Assembly: GCF_000300995.1 (NCBI RefSeq)
Contig: NZ_AMRJ01000015.1
Coordinates: forward strand, 1-64,000
Reading direction: 5' to 3'
DNA from: Alcanivorax hongdengensis A-11-3
GTDB lineage: Bacteria > Pseudomonadota > Gammaproteobacteria > Pseudomonadales > Alcanivoracaceae
DNA length: 64,000 bases
The notes beneath the pieces were generated by a model, which was not told the DNA's origin, ran no database searches, and saw only the letters and a list, made by a program, of their open reading frames with translations. The stretch's first letter is position 1. Every line of letters starts with the position of its first letter. A program made the translations under genes and the position numbers. Shown piece by piece: positions 1 through 9,197 of the stretch.

Positions 1-21
1 CTCTAATCCGCGAAGAACCAT

Positions 22-50
22 AAAAAAGCCGGCGCAATGCCGGCTTTTTT
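22..50. terminator. Bidirectional rho-independent terminator
   Basis: A GCCGGC stem with a five-base loop (GCAAT) is flanked by six A on the left and six T on the right, so it can end transcription from either side. It lies 22 bases past the stop codon of the tail-specific protease on the minus strand. Confidence 0.9.
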
Positions 51-71
51 GTCAGGGCAGGGTGGGGTTTG

Positions 72-2186
72 CTAGCTGCCCTTGGCGACCCGGGTGCGCT
101 CCTTGTCCTGCAGCTCCATCATGTCACCCAGAATCTGACCGGTTTCCTTCACGTAGGGGTCCTTGTCCAGGGCGTCATCGTGGCTTTCCGGGTCCAGCGC
201 CCGTTGCTCTTCCAGCGTGCGCAGTTCCTTGATGTCCGCCAGTGGCTTTTCATCGCGGGCCTTGCGGCGGGCGTTCTCGATAGACAGGCGCTCCTGGTCG
301 AACTTGTCCTGCCATTCTTCACGGGTCTTCTCGTTCAGCGACAGTTCCTTGCGATTGCGGTTTTCATCCAGCAGGTGGCGCAGGGACTTCACGTAAATGA
401 ACTCCGGGTCGTCCTTGGTGCGGCTCAGGTGCTCCTTGCGCAGCGCCGGCAGCAGGGGGGAGAAGTCGTTGACCCGGTTGTAGGGCGCCGGCTTGATCTC
501 GTCCCAGGGCAGGGCGTTGGGCAGGGAGCTTTCGCCCACCTCGGTCTTGTCCACCAGTGACGGGAAGTTGATGTCCGGTTCGATGCCACGGTTCTGATTA
601 CTGGAACCGGACACCCGGTAGAACTTGGCATTGGTGACTTTCAGCTTGCCGTGATTGAGATCCAGCAGGGTCTGAACCGTACCCTTGCCATAGGTCTCGT
701 CGCCGACAATCAGGGCCCGCCCGTAATCCTGCATGGCGCCGGCAAAGATTTCCGAGGCGGAGGCGCTGTAGTGATTCACCAGCACGGCCATGGGCCCGCC
801 ATAGAGAATGCCCGGGTACTTGTCGCCATACATGCTGACCTGGCCATTGGACTCACGCACCAGCACGGAGGGGCCGCGGTTGATGAACAGGCTGACCAGC
901 TTGTTCACTTCCAGCAGGGAGCCACCACCATTGTTGCGCAGGTCGATGATCAGGCCATCAATATGCTCCTTGCGCAGCTCCACCAGCAGCTTGGCCACGT
1001 CGCCGGTGGTGCTGGTGTAGTTCGGGTCGCCGCGGTGAAAGGCCTCAAAATCCAGGTAAAAGGCGGGGATTTCGATCACGCCCAGCTTCAGCGTCTTGCC
1101 ATCCTCGCGGGGCACCTCGATGACTTTCTTCTTGGCGGCCTGTTCTTCCAGGATCACCTTGTTACGCACAATGGTGACGGTGCGGGTGTCATGCTCGGAG
1201 GCCGCGCCCACCGGAACGATTTCCAGTGTCACCTTGGAATCCTTGGGGCCGCGAATCTGGTCAACCACTTCATCCAGGCGCATGCCAATGATGTTGGCCG
1301 GGTCCTTGTTGCCCTGGGCCACACCGACAATACGGTCCCCGGGTTTGAGCTGCCCGCTCTTGGTGGCCGGGCCACCCGGCACCAGACGCACGACCTTGGT
1401 GTAGCCGTCTTCGTATTGCAGCACGGCACCGATGCCTTCCAGGGAACGGCTCATGCTGATATCGAAGTTGGTGGAGTTGTGCGGGGAAAAGTAGCTGGTG
1501 TGCGGATCAAAGGTTTCCGTCAGCGCATTCATGTAGCTCTGGAACACATCTTCCGGCGTGTTCTGTTTTACCCGGTCCAGCTGGCTCTGGTAACGCTGGG
1601 TCAGGCGCGTGCGGATGTCCTTGTCACTGGTGCCGTTGAGGCGCATGGACAAGACGGCATTCTTGAGCTGCTTGTGCCACTGGGCATCCAGCTCTTTCTC
1701 ACTGGCGGCCCAGGGGGCTTTGCTGCGATCAATCAGGATGGAATCATCGCCATCGAAGTTCCACTTGCTGAAATCTTCCTTGAGCATGGCCAGGGACTTG
1801 TCCAGCCTTTGCTCCAGGCGCTCCTGATAACGGTTGAAAATGGTGAAGCCGCCTTCCAGCTGGCCGTCACGCAGCTGGTCATCCAGTGTCGTGCGGTATT
1901 GCTGGAACTGCTTGATATCGCTGTCCAGGAAATAAAGGTGGTTGGGATCCAGATCTTCCAGATAACGGTCGAGAATCTGGCCGGAGAGCTGGTCATTGAA
2001 ATCCAGCCGGCGATAATGGAGTTTTAGCTTGTCGGCAATTTCTTCTGCCGCTTCCTGCTGGTCCTGCGTGGGCTTGAGCGGGCCTTGGACTTCGGGCGCA
2101 CTGCGCAGTGCTCCGCAGACATTGAGGGCGCCGCCCAGCAAAAACGTGGCAACCAGAATCGGGAAAAGCTTGCGAAATTGTGGCAT
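72..2186 (-). CDS. prc: Tail-specific (C-terminal processing) protease Prc
   Basis: Periplasmic serine protease that degrades proteins with exposed hydrophobic C-termini, including tagged and lipoprotein-processing substrates. The 704-residue product matches the long Prc/Tsp class of gammaproteobacteria. It has an N-terminal hydrophobic signal segment (about residues 7-24), an N-terminal helical domain, a PDZ domain (about 235-325), the S41 peptidase core and a C-terminal DUF3340-like region. The Ser-Lys dyad is visible as SASASEI (Ser about 476) and YGKGT (Lys about 501), 25 residues apart as in E. coli Prc. I chose the ATG at 2186, which has GAGAGA six bases upstream; a TTG twelve bases further upstream is also open. 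It is divergent from the gate-domain gene, with only 53 bases between the two start codons. Confidence 0.95.
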   Translation of the reverse strand: MPQFRKLFPILVATFLLGGALNVCGALRSAPEVQGPLKPTQDQQEAAEEIADKLKLHYRRLDFNDQLSGQILDRYLEDLDPNHLYFLDSDIKQFQQYRTTLDDQLRDGQLEGGFTIFNRYQERLEQRLDKSLAMLKEDFSKWNFDGDDSILIDRSKAPWAASEKELDAQWHKQLKNAVLSMRLNGTSDKDIRTRLTQRYQSQLDRVKQNTPEDVFQSYMNALTETFDPHTSYFSPHNSTNFDISMSRSLEGIGAVLQYEDGYTKVVRLVPGGPATKSGQLKPGDRIVGVAQGNKDPANIIGMRLDEVVDQIRGPKDSKVTLEIVPVGAASEHDTRTVTIVRNKVILEEQAAKKKVIEVPREDGKTLKLGVIEIPAFYLDFEAFHRGDPNYTSTTGDVAKLLVELRKEHIDGLIIDLRNNGGGSLLEVNKLVSLFINRGPSVLVRESNGQVSMYGDKYPGILYGGPMAVLVNHYSASASEIFAGAMQDYGRALIVGDETYGKGTVQTLLDLNHGKLKVTNAKFYRVSGSSNQNRGIEPDINFPSLVDKTEVGESSLPNALPWDEIKPAPYNRVNDFSPLLPALRKEHLSRTKDDPEFIYVKSLRHLLDENRNRKELSLNEKTREEWQDKFDQERLSIENARRKARDEKPLADIKELRTLEEQRALDPESHDDALDKDPYVKETGQILGDMMELQDKERTRVAKGS

Positions 2187-2239
2187 TGAGTCTCTCAACA
2201 GGTCTCTTCACTGTATAGCCTAAGCGCACAGGGGGTGGT

Positions 2240-3463
2240 TTGCACAGACTGTTTAGCCTGTTTTTCCTCGCGGGCATCGCCGGCGCCGTGGCGCAGTTGC
2301 TGTTTGGTGACCTGGAGGCACCGGGCCGGCTGGTCAATGCGCTCTGGCAGGCCGCCGACCTGGCCGTGGATGTCAGCCTTGGCCTGGTGGGGGTGCTGGC
2401 CCTGTGGTCCGGGCTCTTCCGGCTGGCCGAACAAAGTCGCCTGGCGGAATCCCTGTCTGCGCGAATTACCCCTGTACTACAACGTTTGATGCCGGAACTG
2501 GCGATAAATTCCCGGGCCAGTGCGCCGGTGTCCATGAATCTGGCGGCCAATATGCTGGGGCTGGACAATGCCGCCACGCCGCTGGGCCTGAAGGCCATGG
2601 AGGCGCTGCAAACCACCAACCCACAGCCGCGACGGGCCACTGACAGCCAGATCATGTTTCTGGTGCTCAATACCTCGTCTGTGACACTGATTCCGGTCAC
2701 CGTACTGTTATTCCGGGCCCAGCAGGGCGCCGCGGACCCGGCGGACATCTACCTGCCATTGCTGATGGCCACCACCATTTCCACCCTGGTGGGCGTCTGG
2801 GTGACCGGTCGGGTGCAGGGCCTGAAACTGGCCGATCCGTTGTTGATGACCCTGCTGGTGGTCTGGTTGCTGATACTGGCGGGGCTCGGGCTGGTGGTCT
2901 GGCTGTCACCACCGGCACTGGCGTCCACCCTTTCCAGTTTGCTGGGCAATGGGTTGCTGCTGGTGGTGCTGGGCGCCTTTTTCATCGCCGCCTGGCGAGC
3001 CGGGGTGGATAGCTATGACTGTTTCGTCGAGGGCGCCAAGGAAGGCTTCGCCCTGGCGGTCAAACTGATTCCCTACCTGGTGGCCATGCTCGCCGCCATT
3101 GCCATGTTGCGCGCCGGCGGCGTGCTGGATCTTTTACTGGGCGGTATTCGTCACGCCGCCGCCTTTGTCGGGCTCGACACCCGCTTTGTGGATGCCTTGC
3201 CGGTGGCATTCCTTAAACCGTTAAGTGGCTCTGGTGCCCGGGCCGCCATGCTGGATGTGATGCAGACCCAGGGCGCGGATTCGCTGGCCGGTCGCATGGC
3301 GGCGGTCATGCAAGGTTCCACGGAGACCACCTTTTATGTGCTGGCGGTGTATTTTGGCAGCGTTGGGGTACGGGATTTTCGGCATGCCCTGTGGTGCGGC
3401 CTGGCGGCGGACACGGCGGGGTTGGTCAGCGCCATCCTGCTCAGCTATCTGTTCTTTGCCTGA
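2240..3463 (+). CDS. Nucleoside recognition (Gate) domain membrane protein, SpmA-SpmB-like fusion
   Basis: A polytopic inner-membrane protein of 407 residues with about nine hydrophobic segments. It looks like a fusion of the two spore-maturation-type subunits SpmA and SpmB, each carrying a Gate domain. Conserved-looking Gate segments are NLAANMLGLDNAATPLGL (about 93-110) and, in the second half, KPLSGSGARA and MQGSTETTFYVLA. The function in non-sporulating bacteria is not established; transport of a small molecule is a guess from the fold. The start is TTG, preceded by AGGGGGTGG, a strong ribosome binding site. The 3' end overlaps the convergent AlkB-like gene by 19 bases. Confidence 0.85.
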   Translation: MHRLFSLFFLAGIAGAVAQLLFGDLEAPGRLVNALWQAADLAVDVSLGLVGVLALWSGLFRLAEQSRLAESLSARITPVLQRLMPELAINSRASAPVSMNLAANMLGLDNAATPLGLKAMEALQTTNPQPRRATDSQIMFLVLNTSSVTLIPVTVLLFRAQQGAADPADIYLPLLMATTISTLVGVWVTGRVQGLKLADPLLMTLLVVWLLILAGLGLVVWLSPPALASTLSSLLGNGLLLVVLGAFFIAAWRAGVDSYDCFVEGAKEGFALAVKLIPYLVAMLAAIAMLRAGGVLDLLLGGIRHAAAFVGLDTRFVDALPVAFLKPLSGSGARAAMLDVMQTQGADSLAGRMAAVMQGSTETTFYVLAVYFGSVGVRDFRHALWCGLAADTAGLVSAILLSYLFFA

Positions 3464-4074
3464 ATCGACCGGAAGGTCAGATTGATGCGCAACTCGTTTA
3501 CGCCGGCACGGCGGGGCAGGGCGTGCTGAAAATGCTGCTGCACCGCCGGGTTCATCAGCAGTAGCTGATTGTGACCCAGCGGCAGGGAGAAGCATTGCCG
3601 GCGATGTGATCCGGTTTTGGGCCGAAACACGAAGTCCCGGCTGACGCCCAGACTGTAAGAGGCGATCCAGGGCGCGTTGCCCAGCTCGCTTTCGTCATCA
3701 CTGTGGTAACCCATGCTGTCGCGGCCATCGCGGTAGAGATTGCCCAACATACTGTTAAACATTTTTCCCGTGCATGTCTCGATGGCGTCATGAAGGGGTT
3801 GTAAGATGACGGGCCAGCCCGTGGCGCAATGCTCCAGCCCGGAATAGCGGTAACGAATGCCGGCCTCGCCATGCCAGCAGGTCAGGCGCGGCACCGTATG
3901 TATGCGACCGTAGACCCTGACCTGGGGTTGCTGCCATGCCAGCGCCTCAGTCAATTGTTGCAACAAATGGGTTGCCTGGTCATCGGGCAACAGGGCCGGC
4001 CACCATTGCAGTCGGGCGCCCTGGCCAAGGTCGTGGTAGCGGGGTGGAGTCATCGGGCTGGTATTGACACTCAT
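3445..4074 (-). CDS. AlkB-family 2-oxoglutarate/Fe(II)-dependent dioxygenase
   Basis: Predicted oxidative dealkylation enzyme of the AlkB/ALKBH2-type family, which repairs 1-methyladenine and 3-methylcytosine in DNA. The 209-residue protein carries the Fe(II) triad as H124-x-D126 (in YHSDDE) and H184 (QHALP), and the 2-oxoglutarate-binding arginine in the C-terminal NELRINLTFR motif. The segment GNLYRDGRDSMGYHSDDE is the usual core before the metal ligands. Length is typical for ALKBH2/3-like bacterial members rather than E. coli AlkB. It is divergent from corA. No clear ribosome binding site precedes the first ATG, and Met8 is an alternative start. The actual substrate (DNA or RNA) cannot be read from sequence. 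Confidence 0.9.
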   Translation of the reverse strand: MSVNTSPMTPPRYHDLGQGARLQWWPALLPDDQATHLLQQLTEALAWQQPQVRVYGRIHTVPRLTCWHGEAGIRYRYSGLEHCATGWPVILQPLHDAIETCTGKMFNSMLGNLYRDGRDSMGYHSDDESELGNAPWIASYSLGVSRDFVFRPKTGSHRRQCFSLPLGHNQLLLMNPAVQQHFQHALPRRAGVNELRINLTFRSIQAKNR

Positions 4075-4133
4075 AAGTGAACGGAACTAACTAGACGCTG
4101 CCGAAATCGGCAACCTGTGACCGGGGACCGACC

Positions 4134-5084
4134 ATGCTGCACATTTTCCAGATCCAGAACGGTATTCTGCGTGAAAAAGAGCCGGAAGACATCCTGCCGA
4201 TGCTGGCTGAAAAGGCCAGCTGGATTGATCTGGCCGACGCAGAAGATGACGAACGTGCCACCGTTCAGCAGTTCCTGCAGGAAGAACTGCCTGACTCCGA
4301 CGACATGGAAGAGATCGAGGCCTCCGCGCGCTTTTTCAGTGATGCCCAGGGCCTGCATGTGCACTCCCTGTTTGTCTATCAGTCCGAGGGCCGTTCACGG
4401 ACCACCACCGTGGCTTTTGTGGTGCAGGACAGCCGTCTGATTTCGTTCCGCGAGTCGCGCATTCCCGATTTTCGCCTGCTGCGCATGCGCATTCGCCGTG
4501 GCTGGGTCCGCGTGCAGCAGCCGCTGGATATTTTGTTGAGCATCCTCGAGCAGAAGGTGGAGAACCTGGCCGATGCTCTGGAAGATGTTCACCGGGACCT
4601 GGAGCAGGTGGGCTTCAGCGTGCTGGAAGTGGAAGACAGTGACCTGGAAGACGATATCGAGCGTCTGGCCCGGCTGGAGGACAGCAACGGGAAGATCCGC
4701 CTGTGTCTGATGGACACCCAGCGTTCCATCTCCTTCATCCAGCGCTATGTCCGTTCCGACAAGGAGCGCCGGCGCACGTGTGCGGAAATCCAGCATGACC
4801 TGGACACCCTGATGTCGCACACCACCTTCCTGTTCGACAAGATCAACTTCCTGATGGATGCGGCCCAGGGCTTTATCAATATTCAGCAGAACCAGATCAT
4901 CAAGATTTTCTCCATCGCTGCGGTGGTGTTTCTGCCGCCGACCATGATTGCCAGTATCTACGGCATGAATTTCCAGGTCATGCCGGAGCTGCATCTCTAT
5001 TTCGGTTACCCGATGGCACTTGGCCTGATGATTCTGTCCGGCATTGCGCCGTACTGGTATTTCAAGCGCAAGGGTTGGCTCTAA
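4134..5084 (+). CDS. corA: Magnesium/cobalt transporter CorA
   Basis: Pentameric inner-membrane Mg2+ channel. At 316 residues it has the length of E. coli CorA. The long N-terminal cytoplasmic domain is acidic and helical. The two C-terminal membrane helices lie at about 253-273 and 291-309, with the signature YGMNF at 276-280 at the periplasmic mouth between them. The C-terminus ends in the basic FKRKGWL tail usual for the family. A GGGGA ribosome binding site sits before the ATG. The only nearby partner is the divergent AlkB-like gene, so it is probably a single-gene unit. Confidence 0.95.
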   Translation: MLHIFQIQNGILREKEPEDILPMLAEKASWIDLADAEDDERATVQQFLQEELPDSDDMEEIEASARFFSDAQGLHVHSLFVYQSEGRSRTTTVAFVVQDSRLISFRESRIPDFRLLRMRIRRGWVRVQQPLDILLSILEQKVENLADALEDVHRDLEQVGFSVLEVEDSDLEDDIERLARLEDSNGKIRLCLMDTQRSISFIQRYVRSDKERRRTCAEIQHDLDTLMSHTTFLFDKINFLMDAAQGFINIQQNQIIKIFSIAAVVFLPPTMIASIYGMNFQVMPELHLYFGYPMALGLMILSGIAPYWYFKRKGWL

Positions 5085-5163
5085 AGGGCCGCGAATCGTT
5101 GATGGCGAAGATCGAAGTCTCTTCCTGTGGGAGCGGGGGGCGGCGTTGCGTTGCCCCGGCCGG

Positions 5164-6000
5164 TTAACCGCTTCTTTGCCAGCCTTGCCCGGATTCGTTG
5201 GCCTTGCCGTCTTCGGCCAGCTTGATCAGGTGTGCCTGCAGGGACAGCTGCGCCACACCGTGGAGAAATTCCGGCACGTCGTCGTAAACCACTTTCACCA
5301 GGCTGGTCAGCGGCCGGGACGTGCCGTCCAGTGCTGACAGTACCTTGTCTTCGCGCTTTTGCCGGTGGGCCAGCGTCCCGGCAATCACCGTATCCGGATT
5401 ATCAATGACATCGCCGTGGCCGGGTGCCATCAGGGTTATGCCACGATCCTGCAGTTTGCGCAGGGAGGCAAAGTAAGCCTGCATGGAGCCGGAGGGCGGG
5501 GCGATCACCACGGTAGAGCCCTGAATCAGGTGATCACCGGTGAACAGCAGGCCGGACGCTGCCTGGTAGCAGAAATGGTTACTGACGTGACCGGGGGTGG
5601 CGATGGCGGTGAGGCTGGCGCCGCCGCAATCAACGGCATCACCGTCGTTCAGCTGCCGATCCGCTTGCCAGGTTTCATCCTGTAGCCCGTCGTCCGGTAC
5701 AAAAGGGCCCACACAATGGGCCCCGGTGGCGGCCACCAGCGCCAGCGCGCCGGGCGAATGGTCGCGGTGGGTGTGAGTCACCAGCACCTGGTTAATGGGC
5801 TTGCCCAGTGACCTGGCACCCTTGAGCAGTGCGTCAAGATGCTCGGGGTCCGCCGGGCCCGGATCCACCACGGTCAGGGCCTGGTCACCGAACAGGTAGC
5901 TGTTGGTGCCGGGGCCGGTCATCATGCCAGGGTTGCGGGCCAGTACCCGCCAGGCGTGCTCGGCAATCGGAGTTAACTGGCCGGGAATCAAAGATGCCAT
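5164..6000 (-). CDS. MBL-fold metallo-hydrolase (LACTB2/glyoxalase II-like)
   Basis: Zinc hydrolase of the metallo-beta-lactamase fold, 278 residues. The metal motif THTHRDHSPGA lies at 75-85 (H76, H78, D80, H81), followed by the third-histidine region TPGHVSNH and the later GHGDVI. The start MASLIPGQL has AAGGAG five bases upstream. The C-terminal helical extension, about residues 195-278, is like that of LACTB2-type hydrolases (winged-helix tail), which act on nucleic acids or thioesters. The substrate is unknown. It stands 92 bases upstream of a small membrane-protein gene on the same strand. Confidence 0.85.
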   Translation of the reverse strand: MASLIPGQLTPIAEHAWRVLARNPGMMTGPGTNSYLFGDQALTVVDPGPADPEHLDALLKGARSLGKPINQVLVTHTHRDHSPGALALVAATGAHCVGPFVPDDGLQDETWQADRQLNDGDAVDCGGASLTAIATPGHVSNHFCYQAASGLLFTGDHLIQGSTVVIAPPSGSMQAYFASLRKLQDRGITLMAPGHGDVIDNPDTVIAGTLAHRQKREDKVLSALDGTSRPLTSLVKVVYDDVPEFLHGVAQLSLQAHLIKLAEDGKANESGQGWQRSG

Positions 6001-6092
6001 GGTGACTCCTTGGGCGGTGATAGGGCAGCCTGCGCGAGCAAGCTGGCCTCAAAGGCGGCATTGTGACCATTCAGCCGCGGTTACGCCAGCGG

Positions 6093-6569
6093 TCATTGCG
6101 GGTAGGCCATCTTGGTCACCGCGCGCACCTGCCATTTGTTTGCCTCTTTTGCCGCCGCAGTAGGGCGGCTTACCACTTCGAACGGGTATTCGCTGCCCAC
6201 CGGCAAATACACTTCCAGCGGTATGCGTTGCTGAAACACCGTTGTGCATTGATCCGCCTGGGCGCAGCGCAGCGCGGCGGCTTCCAGGGTCAGGGAGGCC
6301 ACCGCCAGCTTGCCGTCATTGCGCACCGAACCGCTGAGGATAACCCCGGATTCGGTGCGATGGTGGTCGTCCAGTGTGATAACGATGTCCTCGGCGGGCA
6401 TGCTCACCTGACTGGTGCGCTCGGCGTACCAGGCTCCCAGGCCGATGGCGATAGCGCCGGCGACCACGGCGGCCAGCACGGCGAAAAAGACTTTTCGCCC
6501 CCACTGCCAACTGCCCCACAACAACACCGCAACAGCGATAACAACCGTCAATACCAGCAATAGACGCAT
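6093..6569 (-). CDS. Hypothetical membrane-anchored protein with a periplasmic FxLYD-like domain
   Basis: 158 residues, family not recognised. Two hydrophobic helices fill residues 1-17 and about 27-48. The rest is a soluble beta-rich segment with the pattern SGVILSGSVRNDG, resembling domains of the FxLYD type that decorate envelope proteins. Two cysteines about six residues apart (RCAQADQC) could form a disulfide. The neighbours (YaaA divergently upstream, MBL hydrolase downstream) give no hint of role. Confidence 0.65.
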   Translation of the reverse strand: MRLLLVLTVVIAVAVLLWGSWQWGRKVFFAVLAAVVAGAIAIGLGAWYAERTSQVSMPAEDIVITLDDHHRTESGVILSGSVRNDGKLAVASLTLEAAALRCAQADQCTTVFQQRIPLEVYLPVGSEYPFEVVSRPTAAAKEANKWQVRAVTKMAYPQ

Positions 6570-6675
6570 CAGGCCCTCTCAACAGCAGCGTCAGGCTGCA
6601 TACTATACGCAGCAGGATTTAAAGGTTATGTATTGATTCTTATAATTCCGGCGCCGTCATGTAAAGGAGAACGCC

Positions 6676-7467
6676 ATGCTGATTGTTGTGTCCCCGGCCA
6701 AAACGCTGGATTACGAAAGCCCGCTGCCCTCGCTGCGCACTACCAAGCCGCGCATGCTGGATGACAGTGAGCAGCTGATCGAGCGTGCCCGGGCGTTGTC
6801 GCCGGCGGATGTGGCCAGCCTGATGAAAGTCAGCGACAAGATCGCACATCTTAACGTGGAACGGTTTTCTCAGTGGTGTCGGCCTTTCACCAGCAAGAAT
6901 GCGCGCCCGGCGGCGTTTGCGTTCAAGGGGGATGTTTACACCGGCCTGCAGATCGAAACCTTTGACGATGAGCAGCTCAAGAGAGCCCAGCAGCAGCTAC
7001 GCATGCTGTCCGGCCTGTATGGCGTATTGCGGCCGCTGGATCTGATGCAGCCTTACCGTCTGGAAATGGGTACCAAGCTGGATAACGTGCGGGGCAAGGA
7101 TCTTTATGCATTCTGGGGCAGCAAGATTACCGAACAGCTCAATCAGGACATGAAGGCGGCCGGCACCGATGTGCTCATTAATCTCGCCTCCAATGAATAC
7201 TTTAAATCCGTAAAGAAGAAAACGTTGGCCGGACGTATCGTGGAGCCGGTGTTCCAGGACGAAAAGAATGGTCAGTACAAGGTCATCAGTTTCTTTGCCA
7301 AAAAGGCGCGCGGCATGATGGCTGCCTGGATATTGCGTGAGGGCATCGAGGACCCGGCCCAGCTGAAGCAGTTCCGTGTGGCCGGCTACCGCTACAGCAA
7401 GGCAGAATCCGACGATGACAAGCCGGTGTTCCGTCGGGCGGAAAAGGATGCCGGCAAAACCGGTTAA
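6676..7467 (+). CDS. yaaA: Peroxide stress protein YaaA (DUF328/UPF0246)
   Basis: YaaA limits intracellular free iron and so protects DNA from Fenton damage during H2O2 stress; the fold binds DNA in the E. coli protein. The 263-residue protein starts with the family hallmark MLIVVSPAKTLDY and contains the conserved NLASNEYFK and FFAKKARGMMAAWI segments. The ribosome binding site AAGGAGAA lies eight bases before the ATG. It is convergent with uspE, the two stop codons being only a few bases apart. No OxyR site was recognised in the upstream 100 bases. Confidence 0.95.
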   Translation: MLIVVSPAKTLDYESPLPSLRTTKPRMLDDSEQLIERARALSPADVASLMKVSDKIAHLNVERFSQWCRPFTSKNARPAAFAFKGDVYTGLQIETFDDEQLKRAQQQLRMLSGLYGVLRPLDLMQPYRLEMGTKLDNVRGKDLYAFWGSKITEQLNQDMKAAGTDVLINLASNEYFKSVKKKTLAGRIVEPVFQDEKNGQYKVISFFAKKARGMMAAWILREGIEDPAQLKQFRVAGYRYSKAESDDDKPVFRRAEKDAGKTG

Positions 7468-7470
7468 CCG

Positions 7471-8403
7471 CTATTTTTCGCTGGCAAGCCAGGGCGAGCG
7501 GAAGTCTTCCGGCTTGATCACCAGCAGATCGGCCCCCGCCCGGGTCAGCACTGACTCGGCGGTGGCGCCCAGCAGCAAACGTTCCGGCAGGTTGCGCTTG
7601 ACGGTGCCCACCACCAGGATATCCACGTCATTGTCATCACAGTAAGCCGCCAGCGTCGGGGCCACCGCCCCGTCAAGCAGCACTTCCTGTTCGACATCAA
7701 AGCCCTGGGCGGCGGAGAACTGGCGAAAGTTGTCGCGGTGAAATTCGCGTACCTTTTCCATGCTGCCGGCGTAATCAGGGATGGTTTCCCCGGCCAGTAA
7801 CACCAGGGTTTCCTGCATATCTTCAAGCACATGGCCGATTTGTATGGCTCCCTTCAGCGCGCCACAAACCCTGCGCCCCTCAGTCACCACACGGGCTGAC
7901 AGTCGATCATCCTCGGCGTCGCCAGTGCCCGGATCCACCGCAGCCAGCACTTTGGGGGTGGATGCCCAGTCATCGTCATGAACACAGAGGACCGGGCAGG
8001 GCGCCTTGCGAATCAATTGCCAGTCACGGGGAGTGAACATGTGGCGCCGCAGACGACCTTCATCATTGGTGCGTACCACGATCAGCGAGGGAGGAACCCG
8101 GCCGATCTCCATGCGCAGGGCAGCCATGGAATCCTTGTCCCACAGCACCTCAAGATCCGCTGGCTGGCCCTCCAGCAGGGTCTCCATACGCTGGTGCCAG
8201 GCATGACGGATTTGCTGCTCGGCGGCCTGCCGGCGGGCGCTGTCCAACCCCACCGCCCGGGCCATGGCTGACGAGTAGCCATTCACCACCACCCGCAATG
8301 GGCGGGCGAGGGCGGCAGACAGTTGCGCGGCCTTGCGCAGGGCCGGCTGGCCAGCTTTTAGCACCGGGTCGAGAATCGCCAGAATCGGGGCGCTGTCACC
8401 CAT
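7471..8403 (-). CDS. uspE: Tandem-domain universal stress protein (UspE-like)
   Basis: Cytoplasmic stress protein of 310 residues with two Usp domains (about 1-145 and 150-305). The second domain ends in VDILVVGTVKR and AESVLTRAGADLLVIKP, the usual nucleotide-site and dimer strand of the family. Its ATG directly abuts the stop codon of the fnr gene, so the two are one transcriptional unit. The same fnr-uspE adjacency occurs in E. coli, where uspE is involved in stress survival and cell aggregation. Regulation is therefore likely tied to the upstream oxygen-responsive regulator and hemN promoter. Confidence 0.9.
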   Translation of the reverse strand: MGDSAPILAILDPVLKAGQPALRKAAQLSAALARPLRVVVNGYSSAMARAVGLDSARRQAAEQQIRHAWHQRMETLLEGQPADLEVLWDKDSMAALRMEIGRVPPSLIVVRTNDEGRLRRHMFTPRDWQLIRKAPCPVLCVHDDDWASTPKVLAAVDPGTGDAEDDRLSARVVTEGRRVCGALKGAIQIGHVLEDMQETLVLLAGETIPDYAGSMEKVREFHRDNFRQFSAAQGFDVEQEVLLDGAVAPTLAAYCDDNDVDILVVGTVKRNLPERLLLGATAESVLTRAGADLLVIKPEDFRSPWLASEK

Positions 8404-9114
8404 TTATGCCTCCTCCTGCAATCGTCCCTGACCGCACAGGGCAGGGCGGTCGCAAATTTCCACTTCCCGGCCGTTTACTTTCAGCATGTGTTGCTGTTGA
8501 AAACGGGTAAAAATCCGGCTAACGGTTTCCACCGCCAGGCCCAGATAGTTGGCAATGTCATAACGGGACATGGGCAGACGAAAGACCGTGGCACTGAGAC
8601 CGCGCCGTTGATTGCGTGCCGACAGAGACAGCAACAGAGAGGCGACCCGGTCATCGGCGGATTTTTTGCTGAGCAGACGATGCAGCTCCCGGTCCGCACG
8701 GATTTCCTCACTCATCAGGCTGAAGAAATGGTGCTGCAGGGACGGGATTTTCTGCGACAACTCTTCCAGTCGGTGGAAGGGGATCTCACACACCGTGGCG
8801 GTTTCCAGCGCCTTGGCATTGGAAATATGATGGGCGGTGCTGATGCCATCCATGCCGACAATTTCCCCGGGCAGATAAAAGCCGGTGACCTGTTCTTCGC
8901 CCTCATCACTGATCACATAGGTTTTCAGCGCCCCGGAACGTACCGCAAATACCGCCGTGAAAGTATCCGCAGCACGATAGAGATGTTCACCACGACGCAG
9001 CGGGCGACCACGGTGGATGATGTTGTCCAGTTCATTGAGCTGTGCAGGAGCCACAGCCAGCGGCAGGCAGATAGGGCTCAGGCTGCAGTCGTTACAGGAA
9101 ACATGACGGGACAT
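8404..9114 (-). CDS. fnr: Oxygen-sensing transcriptional regulator, FNR/Anr family
   Basis: CRP-family regulator that binds a [4Fe-4S] cluster under anoxia, dimerises and activates or represses genes through TTGAT-N4-ATCAA boxes. Cluster ligands are C7, C10, C16 (C-x2-C-x5-C) and C109 (TVCEIPF). The C-terminal helix-turn-helix reads MSRYDIANYLGLAVETVSRI, with the E-x2-SR of FNR that reads the TTGAT half-site. I chose the ATG at 9114, which has GGGAGG six bases upstream; an in-frame ATG at 9165 lacks a ribosome binding site. The gene sits between hemN and uspE on one strand. In Pseudomonas the anr-hemN neighbourhood is the same, so either name (fnr or anr) would suit. Confidence 0.95.
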   Translation of the reverse strand: MSRHVSCNDCSLSPICLPLAVAPAQLNELDNIIHRGRPLRRGEHLYRAADTFTAVFAVRSGALKTYVISDEGEEQVTGFYLPGEIVGMDGISTAHHISNAKALETATVCEIPFHRLEELSQKIPSLQHHFFSLMSEEIRADRELHRLLSKKSADDRVASLLLSLSARNQRRGLSATVFRLPMSRYDIANYLGLAVETVSRIFTRFQQQHMLKVNGREVEICDRPALCGQGRLQEEA

Positions 9115-9197
9115 GGGGAGCCTCCCGGAAGTGTGGGCCGCGAAACCCTGTTGTGCTGCGTTCATTATAGTACCAGTACTCTTATTGTTTCATAGCG

